NCBI GenBank assembly: GCA_025146135.1
Contig: CP102255.1
Location: 1,860,001 to 1,924,000, forward strand
Source of the DNA: Anaerotruncus colihominis
GTDB taxonomy: Bacteria > Bacillota > Clostridia > Oscillospirales > Ruminococcaceae
DNA length: 64,000 bases
Reading direction: 5' to 3'
Shown: positions 1-8,506 of the stretch, piece by piece
Layout of the letters: each line of letters begins with the position of its first letter
How positions within the stretch are numbered: position 1 is the stretch's first letter
The notes under the pieces: generated by a model
Databases searched by the model: none
Told to the model about the DNA's origin: nothing
What the model saw: only the letters and a program-made list of their open reading frames with translations
Made by a program: the position numbers and the translations under genes

Positions 1-619
1 CCGCGGCATCATACATCTTTTTGTCCGCTTTTCCCGCCAGACAGCCAAGCCGTGCAGCCGCACGCAGCAAGGCGCCTGTTTTCAGCGTACAAAGCGTATC
101 CAAAGTCGCCTCATCAACCGTATTTCCCTCACATGCAAGATCGATCACCTGTCCCCCGATCATACCGCAGACGCCGCCCGCTTTGGAAAGCGTGCAGACC
201 GCCTCGACACGCTGGAGATCTGTCAAAAGCGGCGCGCCGGCCGCCGTCTCAAAAGCGAGCGTCAGCAATGCGTCGCCGGCAAGCAGCGCCGTCGACTCAC
301 CAAATTCCTTATGACAGGATGGCTTTCCACGCCGAAAATCATCGTTGTCCATACAAGGCAGATCATCGTGAATCAGCGAATAGGCATGCAGCATTTCAAT
401 GGCGCACGCCAACGCCGTCGCACCTTCACGCGGCGCGGAGGCAAGCCGCGCAAACTCAAGCACCAGCGCGGCGCGCAGCCGCTTGCCGGCGTCCAACAGG
501 CTGTAACGCATCGCATCGACAACCGCCGCCTGGAGCCGCACGCCCGGATAACGCAGGCAGTCGCGCAGCGCATCATTCGTCTGCCGCGCATAAGAGGCGA
601 ACTGCTCGTCAAACCGCAT
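1..619 (-). CDS. ispA: Polyprenyl (farnesyl/geranylgeranyl) diphosphate synthase, 3' end outside window
   Basis: About 206 codons are visible from an ATG at 619; the C-terminal part, including the second aspartate-rich motif, lies beyond the left edge. The protein condenses dimethylallyl diphosphate with isopentenyl diphosphate in the cytoplasm to make farnesyl diphosphate or longer prenyl diphosphates. Visible signatures are the substrate-binding GKRLR near residue 45, the first aspartate-rich motif DDLPCMDND near residues 84-92, and RRGKPSCHKEFGE just after it. The second codon region overlaps the end of xseB by 11 bases. The order xseA-xseB-ispA is the usual one in Firmicutes, and this is the last gene of the operon seen here. 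Confidence 0.93.
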   Translation of the reverse strand, partial: MRFDEQFASYARQTNDALRDCLRYPGVRLQAAVVDAMRYSLLDAGKRLRAALVLEFARLASAPREGATALACAIEMLHAYSLIHDDLPCMDNDDFRRGKPSCHKEFGESTALLAGDALLTLAFETAAGAPLLTDLQRVEAVCTLSKAGGVCGMIGGQVIDLACEGNTVDEATLDTLCTLKTGALLRAAARLGCLAGKADKKMYDAA

Positions 620-815
620 CGCTATCCTCCTTTGCCGCTGAAAGCTTTTCTATCTTCAATCGTGCCGCTTCAATTTTTCCATTGGAAAAATCAACCAGCT
701 TGACTGCTTCAGCATACAGCTTCACCGCTTCGTCCAGCGGCACATCCCCGCCGAGCGTCGAGACAATCTCCTCAAGCCGCGCGACAGCCGACTCAAGCGT
801 CATTGTCTTTGCCAT
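609..815 (-). CDS. xseB: Exodeoxyribonuclease VII small subunit
   Basis: 68 residues, typical for XseB. It binds XseA to form exonuclease VII, which degrades single-stranded DNA from both ends. The sequence matches the family pattern: an N-terminal helix with LESAVARLEEIV, then the LDEAVKLYAEAVKLV helix, forming a helical hairpin. The ATG at 815 was chosen because AGAGGTG stands six bases upstream; a longer reading frame from 836 has no ribosome site and lies deeper in xseA. The gene overlaps the end of xseA by 23 bases and the start of ispA by 11, so the three are probably translationally coupled. Confidence 0.93.
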   Translation of the reverse strand: MAKTMTLESAVARLEEIVSTLGGDVPLDEAVKLYAEAVKLVDFSNGKIEAARLKIEKLSAAKEDSDAV

Positions 816-2019
816 GTTCAACACCTCTTGTCTCAATTACCTGGGAAATGATCTCGCCATCAGCCAGACGTGAAAACAGCAGTTCTCCAACCCGCACCTG
901 ATCAACGGACGAGACAGGTCCCCGCTTACTGCTCGTCAGACTGTAACCGCGAGATAAAATACGCATCGGGCTTCGTTCCTCGGCCAGCGCCGACAGATAC
1001 CGCACCTGCTCGCAGGCGCCGGACAATCTCCGTTCAACTGCTGCCTGTACAGCCAGTCCAAGCGTTTTAACGCGCTGCTTCATACTTTGTAAGACGCTTT
1101 CGGACGCAGCCATACCCGCTTGAATCGCGCGCATTCGAAGCTGCATCGACGCAACGCGTCCCTGTGTCTGCGCAGCGCACCTCTCAAGCAGATCCGACAG
1201 ATAATACTGTACGTCAGCGATATTCGGCGCGGCCAGCTCCGCCGCTGCGCTCGGCGTCGGCGCTCTCCGGTCCGCCACAAAGTCTGCAATCGTGAAATCG
1301 ACCTCATGTCCGACCGCAGAAATCACCGGAATTTCGCTCGATGCAATCACACGCGCGAGCGCCTCGTCGTTAAAAGCCCACAGATCTTCGGCCGAGCCGC
1401 CGCCGCGTCCAACGATCATAACGTCGCACGCATGCGCAGCATTGAGCGCACGCACACCGTCGGCGATCGTTTTTGCCGCGCCCTCGCCCTGTACCTGCGC
1501 CGGATAAAGCACCACTGTCGCCAACGGATACCGCCGCGAAAGAATATTTAAAATATCCTGAAACGCCGCCGCTCCCTCGCTTGTTACAACACCGATCCGC
1601 TCCGGATAACGCGGCAGCGGGCGCTTGCGCCCTTCGTCAAATAGTCCCTCGCGCGCAAGCTTTTCTTTAAGCTGTTCAAAAGCAAGGTGCAACGCACCGA
1701 TACCGTCCGGCTGCATATCCGTTGCATAAAATTGGTAGCTTCCATCCCGCTCATAAAGCGAAACGGAACCGCTGACAATCACAGACATCCCATTTTCCGG
1801 CCTGAAGCGAAGCTGGGATGCATGTCCGCGGAACATAACCGTTTTAATCGCCGCCGTCTCATCCTTAAGCGTAAAATACATGTGCCCCGATTTATAATGG
1901 CACAGAAAATTGGAAATTTCTCCGCGCACCATCAATCCGTCAAGCGCACTATCCGAATCAAGCATCGCCTTGACATAACGGTTAAGTTGCGAGACACAAA
2001 CAACCGCCGATCGATTCAT
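793..2019 (-). CDS. xseA: Exodeoxyribonuclease VII large subunit
   Basis: 408 residues, the family's normal length. It begins with an OB-fold nucleic-acid-binding domain (about residues 1-100, VSQLNRYVKAML...VRGEISNF), followed by the catalytic Exonuc_VII_L domain with GVVTSEGAAAFQDI, GRGGGSAEDLW and VISAVGHEVDFTIADF, then a long helical region that binds XseB. It degrades ssDNA and takes part in mismatch repair and repair of DNA-protein crosslinks. The ATG at 2019 follows AGGAGG; the open frame continues 91 codons upstream, but that extension is read inside the preceding gene and is not family-like. Start and upstream stop overlap as ATGA. Confidence 0.95.
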   Translation of the reverse strand: MNRSAVVCVSQLNRYVKAMLDSDSALDGLMVRGEISNFLCHYKSGHMYFTLKDETAAIKTVMFRGHASQLRFRPENGMSVIVSGSVSLYERDGSYQFYATDMQPDGIGALHLAFEQLKEKLAREGLFDEGRKRPLPRYPERIGVVTSEGAAAFQDILNILSRRYPLATVVLYPAQVQGEGAAKTIADGVRALNAAHACDVMIVGRGGGSAEDLWAFNDEALARVIASSEIPVISAVGHEVDFTIADFVADRRAPTPSAAAELAAPNIADVQYYLSDLLERCAAQTQGRVASMQLRMRAIQAGMAASESVLQSMKQRVKTLGLAVQAAVERRLSGACEQVRYLSALAEERSPMRILSRGYSLTSSKRGPVSSVDQVRVGELLFSRLADGEIISQVIETRGVEHGKDNDA

Positions 2020-2957
2020 ACGCTGTCCTCCTGCATGACCCGCGCCAGAACTGCCGTGCCAGCCGCATTGTCTGCGGAAAACTGCGGCTGTGCAAACAGT
2101 CCGCCAAACCGCGTCTCCATAGCTGTTCGAATCATTGCGTTCGACATCACCCCGCCAGCATATACCAGCGGGATTTCTCCATAAGCGTTCCGGACGCTGA
2201 CTGTCATATGCGTCAAAGCCGCCAGGATGCTGTCCAGACAAAAGCGTGCGACATCGCACGGCGCCTCCCCCGCGTCCAGCATGGAACGGCATTTGTTTTC
2301 AATTCCTGAAAGCGAGCAATCCGCGCCTTTTGACGCAGCTTTTATACGAAAGGTTTTCTTCGATCGGCGCGCCAGCTCCTCAAGCCGCGGTCCTGCCGGA
2401 AACGGCAGTCCAAGCATGCCGCCAACCCGGTCGACCGCCTGCCCCGCCTTGAGGTCGAGCGACTGAGCAAACAAATTCACTGTGAGCGGATTGCCTGTCC
2501 GTGGCTGTACAATGACGCATTCCGTCGTTCCTCCGGACAGATGAAAGGCCGCGAACCGCTGCCCAATCAAGTCAAGGCGTCCTGTGGAATAAAGCGCGGC
2601 AGCAATGTGCCCCGCCTGATGCGACACGCAGGACAGCGGCACGCCGCATACAGCCGCAACGCATCGCGCTGCCGTCTCTCCCACAAGAAAGCACGGCATG
2701 TACGAACCTTCGGCATCACGCGGACGAACAGAAACGCCAATGCCATCCGGCGCGCCGCCGTGCTCTTGAAACAATGACTCAATCAGCGCGCCAAGCTGCT
2801 TCACATGCGAAAAAACGGCGTCGCTCTGCCGAAGCCCCAACGCGCCGTCTTTTACGGGAAGAAGCTGTTTTCTTTGCCAAACTTCTCCAGAGGCGCTGTT
2901 ATACAGCGCAACGGAAGTAGTATAATTACTGGTGTCGATTCCCAGGTAACGTGCCAT
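2016..2957 (-). CDS. TsaD/Kae1-family paralogue (ASKHA fold, glycoprotease-like)
   Basis: 313 residues. The fold signatures are those of TsaD/Kae1, the threonylcarbamoyl-adenosine tRNA-modification protein: LGIDTSNYTTSVAL at the N-terminus, a metal-site HxxxH (H113, H117), the nucleotide-binding SGGTTE at 141-146, and a C-terminal VYAGGVMSN. It is shorter than canonical TsaD, with SGGTTE where TsaD has SGGHT, and it sits between nusB and xseA instead of near tsaB/tsaE. I read it as the clostridial paralogue often annotated 'O-sialoglycoprotein endopeptidase'; its substrate is unknown. The ATG at 2957 follows a GGAGG and lies 4 bases after nusB. Confidence 0.8.
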   Translation of the reverse strand: MARYLGIDTSNYTTSVALYNSASGEVWQRKQLLPVKDGALGLRQSDAVFSHVKQLGALIESLFQEHGGAPDGIGVSVRPRDAEGSYMPCFLVGETAARCVAAVCGVPLSCVSHQAGHIAAALYSTGRLDLIGQRFAAFHLSGGTTECVIVQPRTGNPLTVNLFAQSLDLKAGQAVDRVGGMLGLPFPAGPRLEELARRSKKTFRIKAASKGADCSLSGIENKCRSMLDAGEAPCDVARFCLDSILAALTHMTVSVRNAYGEIPLVYAGGVMSNAMIRTAMETRFGGLFAQPQFSADNAAGTAVLARVMQEDSV

Positions 2958-2961
2958 CACG

Positions 2962-3447
2962 CTATGCCTCCGCCGGCGCGTCCAGCACTTTTTCAGCTTC
3001 CGCATTGCCGTGGTTGGTTATATCCTTCTCCTCGACCCCCGCCTGCTCAGAGGAATCCTTCCTTCTAACATATGCGCCAAGCACACCGTTTACAAATGAA
3101 AAGTCGTCGTCATTTCCGTATTTTTTAGCAAGCTCGACTGCTTCGTTGATTGAAGCGCCGGCCGGCACTGTGTCGACATGGTCAATCTCCCACAGGCTCA
3201 GGCGCAGAATCGACAACGCAACACGCGACATACGATTAATTTTCCATTTCTTGGAATATGATGCAATCGCCTCATCAAGCCACGGCAAATTGCCGCAGAC
3301 ATCGCTGGCCAAACGATACGCATAATCGTCCACCTGCAAATTGCGGCCGATCGCAGCCTGTTCAATAATTTCGTCGATCGATTCGTCTTTAAACGAGCGT
3401 TCAAAAATCAGCATAAACGCCTGCTCGCGGGATTCGCTTCGTTTCAT
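2962..3447 (-). CDS. nusB: Transcription antitermination factor NusB
   Basis: 161 residues. NusB pairs with S10 (NusE) on boxA RNA to promote antitermination, mainly of rRNA operons. The helical family pattern is clear: MKRSESREQAFMLIFE at the start, then SRVALSILRLSLWEI and a late INEAVELAKKYG motif. The tail after residue 135 (KDSSEQAGVEEKDI...) is acidic, low in complexity and longer than in Escherichia coli. The ATG at 3447 gives the usual family start; a TTG 24 bases upstream has no ribosome site. It follows the Asp23 gene by 105 bases in the same operon. Confidence 0.93.
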   Translation of the reverse strand: MKRSESREQAFMLIFERSFKDESIDEIIEQAAIGRNLQVDDYAYRLASDVCGNLPWLDEAIASYSKKWKINRMSRVALSILRLSLWEIDHVDTVPAGASINEAVELAKKYGNDDDFSFVNGVLGAYVRRKDSSEQAGVEEKDITNHGNAEAEKVLDAPAEA

Positions 3448-3552
3448 GTTGATCGTCCATTCCGCCGGCAAACCGGCATTATTATGTTATTTTGCAGCAT
3501 ACGAACGCATTTTGGAACAGACCTGTAGACCAGTCCCTCTTGCCGTTTGCTG

Positions 3553-3939
3553 TCAGGCATCCGCTGCCGGCGAGGGATCATCAAATACAATTTCGGCTAT
3601 ATTGATATTAACGCGCGATACAGCGATCCCTGTCATATTCTGGACGGCCTCTTTGACGGCAGACTGGATTTTTTCGGCTGTCTGTGGGATATTAACGCCT
3701 GCCTTAATGTTGACATGGATATCAATCGCAGCAATGTCGTCGTTTAAATCGATCGTAATTGGCTTAGCAGACTGCTTTTTAAGAAGCCAACCGCGAATAT
3801 TTGTTGTAAACGACGCAAGCGAAGCGACGCCCTCAATCTCCATCGTTGCATAGCGGGCAATCGTCGCCAGAACGTCACGTGAAATTTTCAGGTTTCCGGC
3901 CGACTGGCCATGATCATGGTCATGATTTTGCATATTCAT
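3553..3939 (-). CDS. Asp23/Gls24 family envelope stress protein
   Basis: 128 residues with an Asp23 domain over about residues 17-118 (ISRDVLATIARYATMEIEGVASL, then VNIKAGVNIPQTAEKIQSAVKEAV). Family members are membrane-associated cytoplasmic proteins linked to cell-envelope homeostasis, but the biochemical role is not established. The N-terminus carries a short histidine/aspartate run, HDHDHG, which could bind metal (inference). In clostridia this gene regularly precedes nusB, as here. The start lies after a GGAGAA and downstream of the promoter at 4060-4088. It is the first gene of the asp23-nusB-xse-ispA operon. Confidence 0.9.
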   Translation of the reverse strand: MNMQNHDHDHGQSAGNLKISRDVLATIARYATMEIEGVASLASFTTNIRGWLLKKQSAKPITIDLNDDIAAIDIHVNIKAGVNIPQTAEKIQSAVKEAVQNMTGIAVSRVNINIAEIVFDDPSPAADA

Positions 3940-4059
3940 TCTCCTTTATCAGACACGGAACAGACCGGGCTGTACAGTTTTTAAGCAATCAACACGCAGC
4001 GCCGGGACAGGATGACGATAGATTAAAACGCTATATAGCATTAAAATCGTTCCGCGCAT

Positions 4060-4088
4060 ATTATAGCATAAAATTTCCCGCTTTACAA
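4060..4088 (-). promoter_or_regulatory. SigA-type promoter of the asp23-nusB-xseAB-ispA operon
   Basis: On the minus strand TTGTAA (4083-4088) and TATAAT (4060-4065) are separated by exactly 17 bases, about 120 bases before the Asp23 start. The rest of the gap 3940-4252 holds only a short palindrome (GCTATATAGC) and the spoIIIA terminator. Confidence 0.7.
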
Positions 4089-4188
4089 TTGCCTATTCCC
4101 ATGTCGTACCGTTATTTGTTCTATATATGAGATATAGGCATTTAAGTGGATTCTTATACTGTTTCAAAGTGCGTTCATGTAAAGCCAA

Positions 4189-4224
4189 GCGCCTCATGGA
4201 CATAGCTTTGTGTCCATGAGGCGC
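4189..4224 (-). terminator. Terminator hairpin after spoIIIAH
   Basis: A perfect 14-bp stem (GCGCCTCATGGACA and its complement) with an 8-base loop lies 29 bases past the spoIIIAH stop. The downstream tract on the minus strand is only moderately U-rich. Confidence 0.65.
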
Positions 4225-4252
4225 TTTCAGATTGCGCGGCAGCGGCAGCGCG

Positions 4253-4798
4253 CTAATTGATCTCCACAATGGAGATGTTCTCGGCCGGGATGCTTGTTTC
4301 TTTCAGGATGATATCCTTCATCTGCGAAACCTGCTCCGGCTGTAAACCATCCGTCTTGACAACTACATCAACGCTTTCTGTATCGTAATAGACCATACAG
4401 TCCTCAAAGCCTTTGGCCTTAATCAGGTTTTCGATTTTGCCTTCCGTTTCAATCGACTTGGCAATTTCCGTGGCCTTGAGCGCCATCTCGGCTTTGATGT
4501 CCGGATCAACATCCGCGCTCGCCATCATGTTTTTGAGCGTTTCGACCGATTCATCGCGCGAACGCTGACGCGTGACCTTCGCTTCGGCGAAATACGCTTC
4601 GCCGTCGATATCCTCAACCGTCGGATCGTTTGCGTCGACCAACTGTGCATCGCCGTAATTTTTGTCGCTTTCAATCGCCGAAGTCGCTGTGAGCGCGCCA
4701 TCCGACTGCGCAAATTGGTAATTGATGTAAACCGCCAGTCCAAGGCCCACCACAAGCGACGCCAGGATAATCTGTTTTTTTCCAATGATCATATTCAT
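4253..4798 (-). CDS. spoIIIAH: Stage III sporulation protein AH
   Basis: 181 residues: one membrane segment (about residues 10-28, IILASLVVGLGLAVYINYQF), an acidic linker, and a C-terminal EscJ/FliF-like ring-building domain ending VVKTDGLQPEQVSQMKDIIL...ISIVEIN. SpoIIIAH sits in the mother-cell membrane around the forespore and pairs with forespore SpoIIQ to form the feeding-tube channel needed for SigG activity. The ATG at 4798 is preceded by AGGAGG at a spacing of ten; an in-frame ATG two codons later is possible. It is the last gene of the complete spoIIIA operon and is followed by a hairpin terminator. Confidence 0.95.
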   Translation of the reverse strand: MNMIIGKKQIILASLVVGLGLAVYINYQFAQSDGALTATSAIESDKNYGDAQLVDANDPTVEDIDGEAYFAEAKVTRQRSRDESVETLKNMMASADVDPDIKAEMALKATEIAKSIETEGKIENLIKAKGFEDCMVYYDTESVDVVVKTDGLQPEQVSQMKDIILKETSIPAENISIVEIN

Positions 4799-4899
4799 TA
4801 CGGGGGTTCCTCCTCTTGATTTGATATTGACAACTGCCGCCGCAGATCAGGGCCTTTTGGGGCAATTCGGCTTACCCCGCAGCCCATATGTCCGTATGG

Positions 4900-5484
4900 T
4901 CATTTGCTGATTTTTGTGACGCAGACCCGGTTATACGGAACGCCCAGCGCCGTCGCGACGACCTGCGTCACACGCTCCTGCACAACGGTACTCGACGCGC
5001 CCTCACACACAACAACGACGCCCTGCACCGTTGGCTGACGCTGTGTTTTTAAAAGCGCCTCTTTTTTGCCGCTGCCCGTATCCACAACAATGTATTTCTG
5101 CTCCATATTCTGCTGCTGTGTTTCCCGCCGCACATCGCTGCCGTCATAGCTGTTTGTCTGGTTGACATTCTGTGATTCCTCAACGGCATAGACATATTCA
5201 ATACCGTTTTCGAGCGTCACCATCACCTCGCACCGCCCAACGCCGTCAACCTTCCCGACAAGCTGCGCCAGCCGCTTTTCCAGATCGGCCACATATTCCT
5301 CCGGGCTTTGCTGCGCCGCTCCAACGCTTGGATTCGGTTTTCCAGCGCCGGCCGGTATAACCGTTGACAGGAAAATCAGCGCCATACCGGCTATCCCGAT
5401 AAATAGCAACGCCCGGCTCCGGTTCCCTTTGAAAAATGCGATGACCTGGTCCGGAATACGGACAGCCGGTTTGTTCCCATTCAT
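4900..5484 (-). CDS. spoIIIAG: Stage III sporulation protein AG
   Basis: 194 residues with a cytoplasmic N-terminus, one membrane segment (about residues 25-45, ALLFIGIAGMALIFLSTVI) and a ring-building domain containing VDGVGRCEVMVTLENGIEYVYAV and VQGVVVVCEGA. It forms the large ring of the SpoIIIA-SpoIIQ channel between mother cell and forespore. The ATG at 5484 overlaps the spoIIIAF stop as ATGA and is preceded by AAGGAG. The gap of 101 bases to spoIIIAH is the largest inside the operon and has no obvious hairpin. Confidence 0.95.
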   Translation of the reverse strand: MNGNKPAVRIPDQVIAFFKGNRSRALLFIGIAGMALIFLSTVIPAGAGKPNPSVGAAQQSPEEYVADLEKRLAQLVGKVDGVGRCEVMVTLENGIEYVYAVEESQNVNQTNSYDGSDVRRETQQQNMEQKYIVVDTGSGKKEALLKTQRQPTVQGVVVVCEGASSTVVQERVTQVVATALGVPYNRVCVTKISK

Positions 5485-5975
5485 GTAGTCACTCCTTTTT
5501 CATATCCGATCACAACGTTTACCCCCAGACGCTCCATCAGCGTGCCGCGGATTTCCGTGTGCCTGCTTCGGTACTGCTCGTCGAGCTGTACCTCACACTC
5601 ACTAATAGATATGCCTCCTTCCCCGTCCTCATGAATGTTTATGTAAATTTTATTAGCCTGCACGCCCATATCCGCCAGCGTTTTCATCGCTGCCAGCCGT
5701 ACCCCCTCTGAAGCAGCCATATTTGTCTGCTCGTTGGCAGCGTCGGAAAGCCTCGCGATTTTTTCATCAATCCGGCGCTGCAATTCGCTCTGCGGGGTCA
5801 CTGTCAAATCGATCGACGGCAATGCGATCGGTGAAAGCAGGCACCCGAGAAAAAAGACGCTTGATGTGATATTGAACACGCGCTGCATACTCGATTTCGG
5901 CAGCGCGAGCTGTGCCAGGCCGCATGCAATCGCGGCCGCGCAAATGCCGAACGCCCATTGTCTGATACCATCCAA
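5481..5975 (-). CDS. spoIIIAF: Stage III sporulation protein AF
   Basis: 164 residues from a TTG at 5975, placed nine bases after AAGGAGTG; a GTG at 5987 would overlap its own ribosome site. Two membrane segments (WAFGICAAAIACGLAQLALP and VFFLGCLLSPIALPSI) are followed by a soluble domain with the EscJ-like pattern ISECEVQLDEQY. SpoIIIAF is a membrane part of the SpoIIIA export-like complex in the engulfing mother-cell membrane. It overlaps spoIIIAG by 4 bases. Confidence 0.9.
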   Translation of the reverse strand: MDGIRQWAFGICAAAIACGLAQLALPKSSMQRVFNITSSVFFLGCLLSPIALPSIDLTVTPQSELQRRIDEKIARLSDAANEQTNMAASEGVRLAAMKTLADMGVQANKIYINIHEDGEGGISISECEVQLDEQYRSRHTEIRGTLMERLGVNVVIGYEKGVTT

Positions 5976-6009
5976 TATACAGCACACTCCTTTCTTTTAT
6001 GACAGGCCC

Positions 6010-7356
6010 TCACACGCCGGTTGAAACCATCAGCACCAGTGACGTTGAAATGACAAACAGCAGCGCAAAGCACAAAATGACGGCGATCAGCACACCGAGC
6101 GTCGCCGACGCGCTTTTCAAAATTGACGCCACCTGCTTGACGCCAAGCATCTCACCGACGGCCGACGTGATATTGACCGTGAAATACCAGAGCGCCGTTT
6201 GAAGCAGGACAGGCAGAAAGGTCAATAAGGCGGCAAGAATACCAAATGCGCCGACGGTTGTCTTTAACAGCTTCATATAGCCCTGCGTCGCCACAAAGGC
6301 GTCTGAAAGCGCGCTGCCCACCACCGGCACAAACGTGCCGATCAAAAATTTTGCCGTTTTAGAGGCGACGGTATCGCTGCCGGACGCCACCATCGTCTGA
6401 AGCGATAATAGCCCGACAAATAAGGTCAGCAGCAGACCAAGCGCCCAGCAAACCGTTGACTTGATCGTTTTGGCGACAGAAGTGATATCAATTCCCGGCG
6501 CGAGGTTGCCGACAATGCAGAACGCCAAATAGATTCCCATCAAAGGCACCAGCATATTGGCGGCAATCTGGCTGACCACCTGGCACGCGGCAAACAGAAA
6601 GGCCGTATAGGTCGTCGCTGTGACCGCCTGACCGCCCACCGTGACGATCGATGAAAAAATTGGTATAAATGAAAGGATAAAATTTGAATAATCGTGAATA
6701 GCGGCCACTGTCGTTGTGATGCAGTCTGTAATCGGCGAAACGACCGCCGCCGCGATACAAACGACCGAAACCGCTGTGAATACTGTCGAAAGCGAGCCTT
6801 CCCACAGGGAGGTTTTTAAACAGTCGAGCAGCGCGCACAGCAGCACCGTCCCGAGAACCGACGCGAACACTGTAAGCGGAGCGCGCAAACGCTGTATCAC
6901 AAGCTCCCACACGGATCCAAAGAATTGGGAAGGCGACAGCGTCAATAACTGTTTATAATCGATCTCCGTGATCCCCGCGCCCTCCATCAGATTTTTTGCA
7001 TCATCCGGAAGCTCCTCTAAAAGCTCGTCCGCGCCGACCGCGTCAAGCTGGGTCTTAATCCGTGTTTCTCCCGGGATGAGCGGCTGTGCGTCGATATATC
7101 CGCCTTGCGCTCCGCTGTCATTCGCTGTAAAGCCATTTTCTGCACTGGTATCGGAAGCGTTAAAGTCAGCTTCAGATGCATACCCCTCTGTTTTATCAAA
7201 CTCGGCGGGCGTTTCATATGAAGCCGCCGAACTGGACGCCTCCATACTTTGGCTGTATGCGTCCGTCTCCGATCCATCCAGCGCAAACGCGGAAGGCACG
7301 GCCAAAAGAAGCAGCGCGGCCGCCGCACAGACAGCCGCCATATCTCGTTTCTTCAC
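6010..7356 (-). CDS. spoIIIAE: Stage III sporulation protein AE
   Basis: 448 residues. A signal peptide (KKRDMAAVCAAAALLLLAVPSAFA) and a serine/alanine-rich linker of about 80 residues precede a polytopic membrane domain with about seven segments from residue 160 on, including the PITDCITTTVAAIHDYSNFILSFIP region. It is the large polytopic subunit of the SpoIIIA channel complex. The start is a GTG at 7356 after GGGAGGGGG; the next ATG would remove the positive N-terminus. The acidic linker after the signal is longer than in Bacillus. Confidence 0.94.
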   Translation of the reverse strand: MKKRDMAAVCAAAALLLLAVPSAFALDGSETDAYSQSMEASSSAASYETPAEFDKTEGYASEADFNASDTSAENGFTANDSGAQGGYIDAQPLIPGETRIKTQLDAVGADELLEELPDDAKNLMEGAGITEIDYKQLLTLSPSQFFGSVWELVIQRLRAPLTVFASVLGTVLLCALLDCLKTSLWEGSLSTVFTAVSVVCIAAAVVSPITDCITTTVAAIHDYSNFILSFIPIFSSIVTVGGQAVTATTYTAFLFAACQVVSQIAANMLVPLMGIYLAFCIVGNLAPGIDITSVAKTIKSTVCWALGLLLTLFVGLLSLQTMVASGSDTVASKTAKFLIGTFVPVVGSALSDAFVATQGYMKLLKTTVGAFGILAALLTFLPVLLQTALWYFTVNITSAVGEMLGVKQVASILKSASATLGVLIAVILCFALLFVISTSLVLMVSTGV

Positions 7357-7374
7357 CTGGACCCCCTCCCATTC

Positions 7375-7764
7375 TCATTGCCCGATCAGACCGGAGGCGA
7401 TATTCAAAATCTGCTCAAACAAAGGCAGACTGATCAACAGCACAGAGATTTTACCAGCCGCTTCCACCTTGGAGGCGATCGCGCTTTCCCCAAGGTCGCG
7501 GCAGGCGTCGCATGCAATCTGTGTGATAAAGCACAAACCAAGAGATTTGAACAAAACCTGTACATATTCCGCCTTCGCCCCTGTTTGCGCGAACAATGCC
7601 TGCATCCGCTCGAACAGAGGCACGGCGGCCGCGACAATCATGCCGAGGATCAGGATGCCCGCTGTCAGCGAAATGAACAGTGTATATTCCGGGCTTTTCT
7701 GTTTGAGCATGGTACCGAGCGCGACCGCGACGACCGCCAGCCCGGTCACTGTCATCATATCCAT
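7375..7764 (-). CDS. spoIIIAD: Stage III sporulation protein AD
   Basis: 129 residues, three to four membrane helices (TVTGLAVVAVALGTML, YTLFISLTAGILILGMIVAAAVPLF, ISVLLISLPLFEQILNIASGLI). It is a SpoIIIAC/AD-family subunit of the mother-cell-to-forespore channel. The ATG at 7764 gives the normal family N-terminus; an upstream extension would lie inside spoIIIAC. Ribosome signal is weak (GGGC), consistent with coupling to spoIIIAC, which ends one base earlier. Confidence 0.93.
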   Translation of the reverse strand: MDMMTVTGLAVVAVALGTMLKQKSPEYTLFISLTAGILILGMIVAAAVPLFERMQALFAQTGAKAEYVQVLFKSLGLCFITQIACDACRDLGESAIASKVEAAGKISVLLISLPLFEQILNIASGLIGQ

Positions 7765-7765
7765 T

Positions 7766-7963
7766 TCAGTAAAGCCCAAATACGCTTTTGACTGTCTCAA
7801 ACAGCGTATTGATCTGTACAATAATCATCATCAACACAACAATTAAACCGGCAAGCGTCGTCATCATGGCCTGTTCCTCACGCCCGGAACGGATCAGGAC
7901 CTGATTGAGCACCGCCACAATGATGCCAATCGCGGCAATTTTAAAGATCAGATCGACGTCCAT
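7766..7963 (-). CDS. spoIIIAC: Stage III sporulation protein AC
   Basis: 65 residues, two membrane helices with the family pattern DLIFKIAAIGIIVAVLNQVL and a short connecting RSGREEQAMM loop. It is a small membrane subunit of the SpoIIIA complex. AAAGGAG lies nine bases before the ATG at 7963. Confidence 0.94.
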   Translation of the reverse strand: MDVDLIFKIAAIGIIVAVLNQVLIRSGREEQAMMTTLAGLIVVLMMIIVQINTLFETVKSVFGLY

Positions 7964-7993
7964 CCGCGTTTTCTCTCCTTTCGGCGGTGTTCC

Positions 7994-8506
7994 TCAGATA
8001 AAAAAGATAATGACGAACGCGCCAGTCAATAACCCCAAGGTCCGGTAAAGGCGGCCGTGTGTCGCGCTGCGGGCGCGCGCCGTATCCAACTGCATGGACA
8101 AAAGCGTCCGCGTATGCTCCAGGCTGGAAAGCTCTCCCTCCAGCCCGCATTGTCCCAGCGTATCGGAAAGCCCTGCCAAAATTTCTGCGTCCTCCTGGGA
8201 AAGCGCTCCGTGAAACATAAGCGCCGCTTCGCGCCATGCCTGTGGAAACGGCTTTCCCCGGCGGCACAAAGACGCACACGCCGGAATAAACGCCGCGCTT
8301 TCCGTTTCTCTTTCATCCAGCTTCGCAACAGCTTCAGCCGGCGGAGCCAGGCTGTAGGAAAGCTCCGTCCCCAGCGACGACAGCGCCGCCAATGTCCGCT
8401 CCAATTCACGGACACGCTCTGTCAGCGCACGCGCAAAAGAAATACCGATCGACGTTGTACATGCAATCACCAGGACCATACCGCCGATTTTCATGGCTGT
8501 ATACAT
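7994..8506 (-). CDS. spoIIIAB: Stage III sporulation protein AB
   Basis: 170 residues: a membrane helix at each end (IGGMVLVIACTTSIGISFA; LGLLTGAFVIIFFI) around a helical cytoplasmic domain. The fold resembles type II secretion GspF-like proteins, and SpoIIIAB is the presumed membrane partner of the SpoIIIAA ATPase. Its start overlaps the end of spoIIIAA by 16 bases and follows GGTGGAGG. Confidence 0.93.
   Translation of the reverse strand: MYTAMKIGGMVLVIACTTSIGISFARALTERVRELERTLAALSSLGTELSYSLAPPAEAVAKLDERETESAAFIPACASLCRRGKPFPQAWREAALMFHGALSQEDAEILAGLSDTLGQCGLEGELSSLEHTRTLLSMQLDTARARSATHGRLYRTLGLLTGAFVIIFFI

Noticed and set aside
2020..2292. 91-codon N-terminal extension of xseA
   Set aside because: It is the out-of-frame reading of the Kae1-like gene; AGGAGG marks the ATG at 2019.
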